Of a stretch of 64,000 nt of DNA, positions 15,060 to 22,730 are shown piece by piece; the stretch's first letter is position 1; each line of letters begins with the position of its first letter. Origin of the DNA: JAHDVS01 sp964370985. GTDB lineage: Bacteria; Actinomycetota; Thermoleophilia; Gaiellales; Gaiellaceae. The stretch lies in NCBI GenBank assembly GCA_964370985.1, contig CAYJLE010000003.1:83329-147328 (forward strand), written 5' to 3'. The position numbers were made by a program, and so were the translations under genes. The notes beneath the pieces were generated by a model that had not been told where the DNA came from, did no database searches, and saw only the letters and a program-made list of their open reading frames with translations.

Positions 15060-16025
15060 GTGCCCGATCCCGCGGCCTTCCTCGAGGACGTGCTCGGCGA
15101 GCCCGAGACGCTAGCGGGCCTGCTCGATGCCTACGCGGCCGACGACGGGCCGCTGGCGGCGCTCGGTGACGTGCCCGAGCGGCGCGTGCTCTTCGTCGGC
15201 ATGGGCAGCTCCCGCTATGCCGCCCTCGCCGCCTGCCCGATCCTCCGCGCGGCCGGCGTCGAGGCGACCGTCGAGCACGCGTCGGCCCGGCTGGCGGTAC
15301 CGCCCCGGCCCGGCTGCCTCGTCGTCGCGATCTCCGCCGGGGGGCGGACCCCCGAGACCGTGGAGGTGGCGGAGCGTCACCGCGGCTCGGGCCGGGTTGT
15401 CGCAGTCACGAACCGGCCCGACGGGGACCTGGCACGGGCTGCCGACCTCGTGCTGCCGGTCTTCGCCGGGGAGGAGCGGGGCGGCGTCGCCTGCAAGACG
15501 TATCAGGCGACTGTCGCCGTGCTTCTCCTCGTCTGCGGGCGCGTGCTGGGCGCGGGGCCCCGCGCCGACGACCTGCGCCGCGCGGTCGACGCGGCCGCGG
15601 GCGTCCGGGCGGGCCGCGCGGAGTGGCTCGGCCCGGCGCTCGATCTCCTCGGCGGCGGACCGCTGCACTGCATCGCTCCCGCCGAGCGGCTCTCCTCCGC
15701 CGAGCAGGCGGCGCTGATGCTGCGCGAGGGGCCGCGGCTGCCCGCCTTTGCCGCCGAGACCGGCGACTGGCTCCACGTCGACGTCTACCTGTCCAGGCGG
15801 CCCGGCTACCGGGCCATTCTCTTCCCGGGCTCGCGCTTCGACGGCGAGGTGCTCGACTGGCTCGAGCGCCGGGACGTGCCCGTGGTTGCGGTCGGCCGGC
15901 CGGAGCCGCGGGCGACGCTCCAGGCCGCCTACCCGGGCGCCGGCGAGCCGTTCGTCGATCTGCTCGTCGAGACGTCCGTCGTCGAGCTGCTCGCGGCCGA
16001 GCTCTGGGCCCGCGCCGGAAGCTAG
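15060..16025 (+). CDS. SIS-domain sugar isomerase (GlmS C-half-like)
   Basis: A 321-residue protein with two SIS modules and no glutaminase domain. VLFVGMGSSRYAALAACPIL and VVAISAGGRTPETVEVAERH form the first phosphosugar site, and SSAEQAALMLREGPRLPAF the second. It resembles the isomerase half of glucosamine-6-phosphate synthase and the deaminating FrlB/AgaS-type proteins. Directly after a sugar kinase, it probably isomerises or deaminates an amino-sugar phosphate. It starts at GTG, 30 bases after the kinase stop. The exact reaction is not determined. Confidence 0.78.
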   Translation: MPDPAAFLEDVLGEPETLAGLLDAYAADDGPLAALGDVPERRVLFVGMGSSRYAALAACPILRAAGVEATVEHASARLAVPPRPGCLVVAISAGGRTPETVEVAERHRGSGRVVAVTNRPDGDLARAADLVLPVFAGEERGGVACKTYQATVAVLLLVCGRVLGAGPRADDLRRAVDAAAGVRAGRAEWLGPALDLLGGGPLHCIAPAERLSSAEQAALMLREGPRLPAFAAETGDWLHVDVYLSRRPGYRAILFPGSRFDGEVLDWLERRDVPVVAVGRPEPRATLQAAYPGAGEPFVDLLVETSVVELLAAELWARAGS

Positions 16026-16044
16026 GTCGACCGAGCCGTGCCCG

Positions 16045-16590
16045 TCAGCGGGGATCGTCGGGAAGGAGCGAGAACATCACGCAGTCCGACCGGCGGCCCT
16101 TCGTCACGAGCGCCTGACGCAGCACGCCCTCCCGGCGAAAACAGGCATTCTCGGCCACGCGCTGGGAGGCGACGTTGTCGACGTCGGTGACGAGTTGCAG
16201 CCGCGCGGCGCCCAGCTCGTCGAGCGCCCACGCCGCCGCGAGGCGCACCGCCCGCGTGGCGACGCCCCGTGCGCGTGCGGCCGGGGCGACCCAGTAACCG
16301 ACCTCCGCCACCGGCCACTCCGCGAGTCGCAGGCCGATCGAGGCGAGCAACGAGCCGCTCGCGGGTTCCACGACCGCGAACAGCGCGGCGCTGCCGTCAC
16401 GCCACTGCCTCCGCGACAGGGCGACGTAGGCGTGCGCATCGGCCCGCGTGTAGGGCTCGGGCACGGTCGTCCAGCGCTGGATCTCCGCGTCCGTGCAGGC
16501 CGCGGCGATCGCAGGCACGTCGCGAGCGGCAAGCGGCCGCAGGCTCACGATGCCGTCCGTGAGCGGGGGATCAGGCGGACGCAGCCGCAT
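16045..16590 (-). CDS. GNAT-family N-acetyltransferase (RimJ/RimL type)
   Basis: This 181-residue protein has the GNAT acetyl-CoA signature VGYWVAPAARARGVATRAV (motif A, R-x-x-G-x-A) and the DVDNVASQRVAENACFRREG block typical of the RimJ/RimL/SpeG-like subgroup, which acetylates protein N-termini or small amines. Its start lies inside the end of the upstream dehydrogenase gene (20-base overlap), so the two are probably cotranscribed. The substrate is unknown. Confidence 0.85.
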   Translation of the reverse strand: MRLRPPDPPLTDGIVSLRPLAARDVPAIAAACTDAEIQRWTTVPEPYTRADAHAYVALSRRQWRDGSAALFAVVEPASGSLLASIGLRLAEWPVAEVGYWVAPAARARGVATRAVRLAAAWALDELGAARLQLVTDVDNVASQRVAENACFRREGVLRQALVTKGRRSDCVMFSLLPDDPR

Positions 16591-17578
16591 CGGGCTCGAC
16601 GACGAGGACGGCCGCTCCGCGCACGTGCCCCGCTCTCAGGCTGGCGAGCGCCTCGTTCGCCCGCTCGAGCGGGTAGGGCTCGACCTCGACCCGCACGGGC
16701 ACCCGCGGGGCGAGCGCGAGCAACTCGTCACCGTCACGGCGGGTCAGGTTGGCAACCGAGCGCAGCACGCGCTCGCCCCACAGGATCGAGTACGGAAACG
16801 ACGGGATGTCGCTCATGTGGATGCCGCCGCACACGACCGTGCCCCCCTTGGCGAGCGCGCGCAGGGCGGCCGGAACGAGCTCTCCGGCGGGCGCGAAGAC
16901 GATCGCGGCGTCGAGCTCCTCCGGCGGCGGCCCGAGCGCGTCCCCGGCCCACTCGGCGCCGACGGCCAGCGCCAGCTCCCGGGCGGCAGCGTCGCCGGCC
17001 CGGGTGAAGGCGAAGACGCGGCGGCCCTGCCAGCGGGCAATCTGCGCCACGATGTGCGCTGCCGCGCCGAAGCCGTAGAGGCCGAGCCGCTCGGCGTCGC
17101 CGGCGAGCGTCAGCGAGCGGTAGCCGATCAGCCCGGCGCAGAGGAGCGGCGCCGCCTGGAGGTCGGGGTAGCCCTCGGGGAGCGGGAAGCAGAAGCGGGC
17201 GTCCGCGACGGCGAGCTCGGCGAAGCCGCCGTCGAGGTGGTAGCCCGTGAAGCGGGCGCGGTCGCAGAGGTTCTCACGGCCCTCGCGGCAGTAGCGGCAC
17301 TCCCCGCACGTCCAGCCGAGCCAGGGGATCCCGATCCGCTCGCCGGGCGCGAGCGTCTCGACGCCCGGGCCGGCCACTTCGACCGAGCCGACGATCTGGT
17401 GCCCCGGCACGAGCGGCAGCTTCGGCTCGGGCAGCTCGCCGTCGACGACGTGCAGGTCGGTACGGCAGACCCCGCACGCGCGCACGCGCACGAGCACCTG
17501 GCCGGCGCCGGGCGAGGGCGCGGCCAACCTGGCCAGCCGCAGCGGGCTGCCCGGCCTGTCGAGCACCATGGCGCGCAC
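16571..17578 (-). CDS. Zinc-dependent alcohol dehydrogenase (AdhP-like)
   Basis: A 335-residue medium-chain dehydrogenase. The zinc ligands are in CGVCRTDLHVVDGELPEPK, GHQIVGSVEV and the structural site CGECRYCREGRENLC. The cofactor-binding strand LYGFGAAAHIVAQIARWQG has the altered GxGxxA form seen in the AdhA/AdhP branch. The start is GTG at 17578 (VRAMVLDRPG, a typical N-terminus), three bases after the upstream stop. It lies in a tight minus-strand run with VOC, PPOX and GNAT genes and would interconvert a primary alcohol and aldehyde with NAD(P). Confidence 0.85.
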   Translation of the reverse strand: MRAMVLDRPGSPLRLARLAAPSPGAGQVLVRVRACGVCRTDLHVVDGELPEPKLPLVPGHQIVGSVEVAGPGVETLAPGERIGIPWLGWTCGECRYCREGRENLCDRARFTGYHLDGGFAELAVADARFCFPLPEGYPDLQAAPLLCAGLIGYRSLTLAGDAERLGLYGFGAAAHIVAQIARWQGRRVFAFTRAGDAAARELALAVGAEWAGDALGPPPEELDAAIVFAPAGELVPAALRALAKGGTVVCGGIHMSDIPSFPYSILWGERVLRSVANLTRRDGDELLALAPRVPVRVEVEPYPLERANEALASLRAGHVRGAAVLVVEPDAAASA

Positions 17579-17580
17579 CG

Positions 17581-18060
17581 CTAGGGCCCGAGCTCGGCGA
17601 GCAGGCCGGCGAGGTCGAGCGGCTCCGTCTTCATGGCGATCCGCCCGTCCGGGTGGCGCGCCCACTCCTCGCGCGGGCGGTCGCGGTAGAGCTCGACGCC
17701 GTTGCCCTCGGGGTCGCGCAGGTAGATCGCCTCGCTGACGCCGTGGTCGGACGCGCCCTCGAGCGGGATCCCGGCGTCGAGCACGGCCCGCACCGCCTCC
17801 GCGAGCGCGCGCCGGCCCGGGTAGCGGACGGCAACGTGGTAGAGACCGGTCGTCCGGCGCGGCGGCGGCGGTGCGCCGAGGCTCTCCCAGGTGTTGAGCG
17901 CGATGTGGTGGTGGTAGCCGCCCGCGGAGAGGAACGCCGCGTGATCGCCGAGCGTCTCCTGCACCTCGAACCCGAGCACGTCGCGCCAGAAGCCGAGCGC
18001 CCGCTCGAGGTCGGCGACCTTCAGGTGGACGTGCCCGATCTCGACGCGGGGGTCGATCAT
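17581..18060 (-). CDS. VOC-family (glyoxalase/dioxygenase) protein
   Basis: A 159-residue vicinal-oxygen-chelate protein with two beta-alpha modules. IGHVHLKVADLERALGFWRD opens the first and TTGLYHVAVRYPGRRAL the second; metal ligands are likely His in HVHLKV, His in LYHVAV and Glu in NGVELYRD. The layout resembles catechol-2,3-dioxygenase-like proteins and ring-cleavage accessory proteins, but single-copy VOC proteins are also isomerases or resistance proteins. It starts two bases after the PPOX stop and is followed closely by an alcohol dehydrogenase. Confidence 0.8.
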   Translation of the reverse strand: MIDPRVEIGHVHLKVADLERALGFWRDVLGFEVQETLGDHAAFLSAGGYHHHIALNTWESLGAPPPPRRTTGLYHVAVRYPGRRALAEAVRAVLDAGIPLEGASDHGVSEAIYLRDPEGNGVELYRDRPREEWARHPDGRIAMKTEPLDLAGLLAELGP

Positions 18061-18061
18061 C

Positions 18062-18502
18062 TCAGGAGGGGGTCGCCCAGGCGTCCACGAGCCCGGGCTC
18101 GATCGTGACGAGCGCGTGCAGGCTGCCGTCGTCGTAGCCCGCGATCGTCGAGGCCACCTCCTCCGCCGGCACGTAGCGGCGCACGATCGCCTCGATCTCG
18201 TCGCGCAGCTCGGCGACCGGGCCGGTGCGAACCGAGGCCCGCCCGCGCAGCACGACCGCCGACCAGGGAGCCGTGTGCTCGTGCACGGAGAGCGCGACCC
18301 GGGGCTCCGCCCGGAGGTCGCGCACCCAGCGCCGCTCCGCGCCGCTCCAGACGAAGATCCGCTCGCCGTCCCAGCGGTACCAGACCGGCACGACCCGGGG
18401 CGACCCGTCCGGCCGCACGGTCGAGATCGCCGCGCAGAGCGCCGGGTCGACGCGCTCGAGCAGCGCGTCGCGCAGGGTGACATCGAGCGGGGCGAGCGTC
18501 AC
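18062..18502 (-). CDS. PPOX-class FMN/F420 split-barrel protein
   Basis: A 146-residue split-barrel protein: ALCAAISTVRPDGSPRVVPV and WYRWDGERIFVWSGAERRW are the flavin/deazaflavin barrel strands of the TIGR-type PPOX family, abundant in actinobacteria. It begins at a GTG one base after the stop of the small selenoprotein candidate, so the two are translationally coupled. The cofactor (FMN, heme or F420) and substrate cannot be told apart by eye. Confidence 0.82.
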   Translation of the reverse strand: MTLAPLDVTLRDALLERVDPALCAAISTVRPDGSPRVVPVWYRWDGERIFVWSGAERRWVRDLRAEPRVALSVHEHTAPWSAVVLRGRASVRTGPVAELRDEIEAIVRRYVPAEEVASTIAGYDDGSLHALVTIEPGLVDAWATPS

Positions 18503-18503
18503 G

Positions 18504-18791
18504 TCAGGCCACCCACGGCAAGCCGTTCCAGTAGGCCGACACGTGCTTGTGCCAGAGCCCGCGCAGCGTCAGGTGCAGCTCCTCGGGAGGGCGCCGACGC
18601 AGTCTGGCCGACAGGTAGAGCTCGAAGCCGTCGGCCGGGACCCGGCCGAACTCCCAGCGCCCCGGGGGCTTCGTGGCAGCCCGCAGGACGACCGGGCAGG
18701 CTCCTCAGCCCGCTTTCTGCGACCAGATGAAGAGGCGTCCTCCGTGCTCGCCGACGTAGGAGAGCACTTCGGGCGACGCGACGATCCGCAT
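18504..18791 (-). CDS. Small selenoprotein candidate with a U-x-x-C motif (UGA at 18705-18707)
   Basis: Read with UGA as selenocysteine, this frame gives 95 residues from an ATG at 18791 to a TGA at 18504. The first 28 residues (starting MRIVASPEVLSYVGEHGG) end at the internal UGA. The frame then continues for 66 residues with protein-like composition (GACPVV, RRPPEELHLTLRGLW, AYWNGLPWVA). U29 and Cys32 form U-G-A-C, a redox motif spacing. The downstream part has no ATG, GTG or TTG of its own near the UGA, so it makes little sense as a separate gene. From memory, Cys-containing relatives with Cys at this place occur in actinobacteria (GG-R-L-Y/F-V-W then CC or CxxC). A GCCCG/CGGGC stem begins seven bases after the UGA. 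The PPOX gene follows one base later. Function unknown; a thiol redox role is an inference. Confidence 0.7.
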
Positions 18792-18833
18792 GAGGTCGAT
18801 TGTACGGACCGGGATCTCCCTGTCCGCACTACG

Positions 18834-19928
18834 ATGGCGGCTGTGAAAGCCGCCGTCCTGTACGAGTACGGTCAGCCCCTCGTCGTCGAGGAGGTCGAGC
18901 TCGACCCGCCGCAGGCCGGCGAGGTGACCGTCCGGATGGCGGCGAGCGGCGTCTGCCACTCCGACCTGCACACGATCCGGGGCACCCACCCATGGGCGTT
19001 GCCCGTGATCCTCGGCCACGAGGGGGCGGGCGTCGTCGAGGAGGTCGGGCCGGGTGTCACGCACGTCGAGCCGGGCGACCACGTGATGCTCTCCTGGCTT
19101 CCCTACTGCGGGAGCTGCCGCTTCTGTGCCATCGGTCGCCCGAACCTCTGCGAGGGGATGGACTGGTCGAACGAGGGCCTGATGGCCGACAGGAGCACGC
19201 GCTTCCACCGGGACGGGACGCGGATCCACCACTACAACACCTCCTCGTTCGCGGAGCGCTCGGTCGTTCCCGCCCAGACGGCGATCAGGGTCGATCCCTC
19301 GCTGCCCCTGACCGAGGTCGCGCTGATGGGCTGCGCGGTCATGACCGGCGTCGGAGCGATTCTCAACTCGGCGCGCGTGCGGCCGGGCGAGAGCGTCGCC
19401 GTCGTCGGCTGCGGCGGCGTCGGCCTGAACGCGATCCAGGGCGCGCGCATCGCCGGCGCGGGCGCGATCCTCGCGCTCGACGTCGTCCCGTCGAAGCTCG
19501 AGCTCGCGCGCGAGCTCGGCGCGACGCACACGCTCGACGCCTCGACGCCGGATGTCGTCAGCGTCGCGCGCGAGTTGCTTGGCGGCGGCGCCGATCACGC
19601 GGTCGAGGCGATCGGGCGCAAGGCGACGATCGAGCTCGCGGTCGCGCTTACCGGGCGTGGCGGCCAGACCGTGCTGATCGGGCTTGCGCCCCCGGACGAC
19701 CACGTTGCGCTCGACACGCTCCCGCTCGTCTTCGAGGAGCGGTCGATCCGCACCTCCTGGTACGGATCGTGCCGGCCGCTCGTCGACTTCCCGCTGCTGT
19801 TCGACCTCTACCGCGACGGCAAGCTCCGTCTCGACACGCTCGTGGAGCCCTGCCGGCTCGAGGACGTGAACGACGCCTTCGCGGCGCTCGACGCCGGCGT
19901 CGCCGCCAGGAGGGTGATCGTCTTCTGA
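18834..19928 (+). CDS. Zinc-dependent alcohol dehydrogenase, class III-related
   Basis: A 364-residue medium-chain dehydrogenase starting at ATG. Zinc ligands: ASGVCHSDLHTIRGTH, GHEGAGVVEEVGPG and the structural site CGSCRFCAIGRPNLC. The cofactor site is VAVVGCGGVGLNAIQGARIAG, with the aspartate in LALDVVPSK indicating NAD. The sequence is nearer the mycothiol-/NDMA-type branch than AdhP. It is followed without a gap by a FAD amine oxidase and then the polyamine transporter, so it may act on alcohols or aldehydes from amine breakdown. It diverges from the selenoprotein candidate, with 42 bases between the start codons. Confidence 0.84.
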   Translation: MAAVKAAVLYEYGQPLVVEEVELDPPQAGEVTVRMAASGVCHSDLHTIRGTHPWALPVILGHEGAGVVEEVGPGVTHVEPGDHVMLSWLPYCGSCRFCAIGRPNLCEGMDWSNEGLMADRSTRFHRDGTRIHHYNTSSFAERSVVPAQTAIRVDPSLPLTEVALMGCAVMTGVGAILNSARVRPGESVAVVGCGGVGLNAIQGARIAGAGAILALDVVPSKLELARELGATHTLDASTPDVVSVARELLGGGADHAVEAIGRKATIELAVALTGRGGQTVLIGLAPPDDHVALDTLPLVFEERSIRTSWYGSCRPLVDFPLLFDLYRDGKLRLDTLVEPCRLEDVNDAFAALDAGVAARRVIVF

Positions 19929-21361
19929 GCGTCCCGCGGCCGTCGGTCGAGCCGGGGCTGGCACCGCCCTACTGGCTCGAGGAGGCGCTCGCGAACGAAG
20001 GCGGCGAGCGGGGCGACGCGCCTCCGCTCGAAGGTGATGCGGACGCCGACGTCGCGATCGTCGGGGGCGGCTACACGGGGCTCTGGACCGCGCTCGCCCT
20101 GCGCGAGCGCGACCCGACGCTTCGGATCGCGCTGCTCGAGGCGGAAATCTGCGGCTGGGGGCCGAGCGGGCGCAACGGCGGCTTCGTGCACGGCTTCTGG
20201 ACGCAGCTTGCCTCGCTGCGCGAGCTGGTGGGCGACGGCGCCGCGCTCGAGCTCGCCCGTGCCGGCTCGCGGATCCTGCCCGGGATCCGCGCCTTCGTCG
20301 AGCAGCGCGGCGAGGATGTCTGGCTGACCGAGCGCGGCTACCTGAAGGTCTCGGCGGCGCCGTTCCAGGACGGACCGCTCGAGCGGGCCGAGGCGGCCGC
20401 CCGCGCGCTCGGCGTGCTCGGCGACCGCGTCGTGCCGCTGGCCGCGGACGACGTGGCGGAGCGCGTGCGCTCGCCGCGCTTCCGCCGCGCGCTCTACTTT
20501 CCCGAGTGCGCAACCGTCCAGCCGGCCCGGCTCGCGCGGGCGCTGCGCCGGGCCGCGCTCGACGAGGGGATCGCCGTGCACGAGCGCACGCGCGTGACCA
20601 GGATCCGGGCGGGCAGCCCGACCCTGCTCGAGACACCGGCCGGCAGCTTACGGGCGGCCGAGGTCGTGGTCGCGACCAACGCCTGGATGACCGGCTGGAG
20701 GCCTGTCCGAAGCCGGCTCACGAACTTCGCCAGCTACGCCGTGCTGACCGAGCCCGTCCCGCACCTGCTCGAGCAGATCGGCTGGACGGGCGGCGAGGCG
20801 ATCGCCGACTGGCGGATGTTCGTCCACTACTTCCGCACGACACCCGACGGGCGCGTGCTGATGGGCAGCGGCTCGGGCCCGATCGGGCACGGAGGCAGCA
20901 TCGACGCCCGCTTCACGGCCGACGGGCCGAGTGCCGGGCGTGCGGAGCTGGGTCTGCGCAAGCTGCTGCCCGGGCTGGCGGCGGCGCGGGTCACGCATGC
21001 CTGGGGTGGTCCGATCGATGTCTCCGCCGACCATCAGCCCTTCTTCGCCACCGTGCCGGGAACGAGAATCCACTACGGCGTCGGCTACTCCGGCCACGGG
21101 GTCGGATCGGCCTGGATCGGAGGGCAGGCGCTCGCGTCCCTCGTCACCGGTGCCGACGACGAGTGGGCATCGCTGCCGCTCGTCACGCGCCACGTGCCGG
21201 GATTGCCGCCGGAGCCGCTCAAGCGCGTCGGCGGCGGCGCCGTGCGGGCAGCGATCCTCACCTGCGAGGAGCGCGAGGAGGACGGTCAGCCCGCTCCCGC
21301 GCTCGCGCGGCTCGTGGCCGCGGCGCCCGCGCTCCTGGGCATGCAAATCGGTACACGATAG
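19925..21361 (+). CDS. FAD-dependent amine oxidoreductase (DadA/PuuB family)
   Basis: About 478 residues. ADVAIVGGGYTGLWTALALR is the FAD-binding Rossmann motif; PSGRNGGFVHGFWTQL, ATNAWMTGWR and the C-terminal GVGYSGHGVGSAWIGGQALA are characteristic of the DAO/gamma-glutamylputrescine oxidase branch. The family oxidises amines or imino acids with FAD. No ATG, GTG or TTG is in place before the essential N-terminal PPYWLEEA segment. A CTG overlapping the upstream TGA is the only close start candidate. It sits upstream of a polyamine-type ABC transporter and aminotransferases, which supports a role in polyamine or related amine catabolism. Confidence 0.82.
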   Translation: MSVPRPSVEPGLAPPYWLEEALANEGGERGDAPPLEGDADADVAIVGGGYTGLWTALALRERDPTLRIALLEAEICGWGPSGRNGGFVHGFWTQLASLRELVGDGAALELARAGSRILPGIRAFVEQRGEDVWLTERGYLKVSAAPFQDGPLERAEAAARALGVLGDRVVPLAADDVAERVRSPRFRRALYFPECATVQPARLARALRRAALDEGIAVHERTRVTRIRAGSPTLLETPAGSLRAAEVVVATNAWMTGWRPVRSRLTNFASYAVLTEPVPHLLEQIGWTGGEAIADWRMFVHYFRTTPDGRVLMGSGSGPIGHGGSIDARFTADGPSAGRAELGLRKLLPGLAAARVTHAWGGPIDVSADHQPFFATVPGTRIHYGVGYSGHGVGSAWIGGQALASLVTGADDEWASLPLVTRHVPGLPPEPLKRVGGGAVRAAILTCEEREEDGQPAPALARLVAAAPALLGMQIGTR

Positions 21362-21415
21362 ACTCCGCCTCACCGTCCGAACACAGGCGTCGGACCTGGG
21401 CCGCAAATTCGTGCC

Positions 21416-21444
21416 TTGTGGCGTTACGCTCGCGCGAGTATCCT
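21416..21444 (+). promoter_or_regulatory. Promoter of the amine transporter operon
   Basis: TTGTGG (21416-21421) and TATCCT (21439-21444) have a 17-base spacer. The predicted start near 21451 places the first translated gene about 23 bases downstream. Confidence 0.5.
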
Positions 21445-21473
21445 CGCGCACCGTCAGGCATTCGGAGGTGGAA

Positions 21474-21626
21474 GTGAGCGTGACCACAGGTCAGACGAGA
21501 AACCACGTCGTAGGCGATGCCGGGCAGTTGCTCGACGCCGCGCGCAGGCTGGCGTTCCGCACGGTCTGGAGTGGCGATCGCAATCCGCGCGCTCCGGGCG
21601 GGCACCCGATCGCGAGCATCGGGTAG
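21474..21626 (+). CDS. 50-residue leader ORF ahead of potA
   Basis: A GTG-started 50-residue frame carries a strong GGAGG ribosome site five bases upstream and ends three bases before the potA start. The peptide (beginning MSVTTGQTRNHVVGDAG, containing RTVWSGDRNPRAP) is basic, and I do not recognise it. Because it lies right after the operon promoter and immediately precedes the ATPase gene, it may be a small cotranslated protein or a regulatory leader peptide. The RBS and spacing are the evidence; homology is untested. Confidence 0.45.
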   Translation: MSVTTGQTRNHVVGDAGQLLDAARRLAFRTVWSGDRNPRAPGGHPIASIG

Positions 21627-21629
21627 CGC

Positions 21630-22730
21630 GTGGAAGGAGCCGCTGCCAGCGCCGCCGAGGCGGACGTCCGCCTCGAGCACGTGACGAAGCGCTTCGGCGA
21701 GGAGGTCGTCGCGGTCGACGACATCTCGCTGACGATCGAGCGCGGCAGGTTCTTCGCGCTGCTCGGCCCGTCCGGGTGCGGCAAGACGACGACGCTGCGC
21801 ATGATCGGTGGCTTCGAGCAGCCGACCGGCGGGACGATCTACCTCGGCGATCGCGACGTCACGGGCCTACCGCCCTACCGTCGCGACGTCAACACGGTCT
21901 TCCAGAGCTACGCCCTCTTCCCGCACCTGTCGATCTACGAGAACGTCGCCTTCGGCCTGCGCCGCCGCGGCGTCAGGGGGGACGAGTTGAAGCGGCGGGT
22001 CGGCGAGGCGATGGAGCTCGTCGGCATCGGCTCGATGGCCGCGCGCAGGTCCCGGCAGCTCTCGGGCGGCCAGCAGCAGCGGGTGGCGCTTGCCCGCGCG
22101 CTCGTCAACCGGCCACGTGTCCTCCTGCTCGACGAGCCGCTCGGAGCCCTCGACCTGAAGCTGCGCAAGCAGCTCCAGCTCGAGCTGAAGCGCGTCCAGC
22201 ACGAGGTCGGGATCACGTTCATCCACGTCACGCACGACCAGGAGGAGGCGATGACGATGGCGGACACGATCGCGGTCATGAACGAGGGGCGCATCGAGCA
22301 GCTCGACGCGCCGGCCGAGCTGTACGAGCGGCCGCGTACGGCATTCGTGGCCGGCTTCCTCGGCGTCTCGAACCTGCTCCACGGCACGGTGTCCGGCGAC
22401 GGCGTCGTTCGCCTCGACGGTGGCGGCGAGGTCCGTGCGGCGCCCGGCTCGCTCGCCGGTCGCAGCGGCCCGGTCGCCGTCGGCGTCCGTCCGGAGAAGG
22501 TACGGCTCGGGGCCGGCGGGGCGAACGCGCTCGAGGGCGCGATCGCGGAGGTCGCCTACATCGGCGTCTCGAACCAGTACATCGTCAACACGCTCGCGGG
22601 TCCGCTCACGGTCTACGTCCAGAACGCCGATCCCGGAGCCCGCCCGGCTCGCGCCGGCGACCCGGTGACCGTGAGCTGGAGCCCCGAGGCGACGTTCGTC
22701 GTCGAACCCACGAAGGAGGCGGAGGAATGA
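21630..22730 (+). CDS. potA: ABC transporter ATPase, spermidine/putrescine type (PotA)
   Basis: A 366-residue ABC ATPase: Walker A LLGPSGCGKTTTLRMIGG, Q-loop NTVFQSYALFPHL, signature LSGGQQQRVALARAL, Walker B VLLLDEPLGALDLKLR and the switch His in THDQEEAMTMAD. The C-terminal ~110 residues form a TOBE domain, as in PotA, CysA and MalK-like importers. It is followed by a binding protein (ATGA overlap) and two permeases, so it powers uptake of a cationic amine or related solute. The start is GTG at 21630. Confidence 0.9.
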   Translation: MEGAAASAAEADVRLEHVTKRFGEEVVAVDDISLTIERGRFFALLGPSGCGKTTTLRMIGGFEQPTGGTIYLGDRDVTGLPPYRRDVNTVFQSYALFPHLSIYENVAFGLRRRGVRGDELKRRVGEAMELVGIGSMAARRSRQLSGGQQQRVALARALVNRPRVLLLDEPLGALDLKLRKQLQLELKRVQHEVGITFIHVTHDQEEAMTMADTIAVMNEGRIEQLDAPAELYERPRTAFVAGFLGVSNLLHGTVSGDGVVRLDGGGEVRAAPGSLAGRSGPVAVGVRPEKVRLGAGGANALEGAIAEVAYIGVSNQYIVNTLAGPLTVYVQNADPGARPARAGDPVTVSWSPEATFVVEPTKEAEE

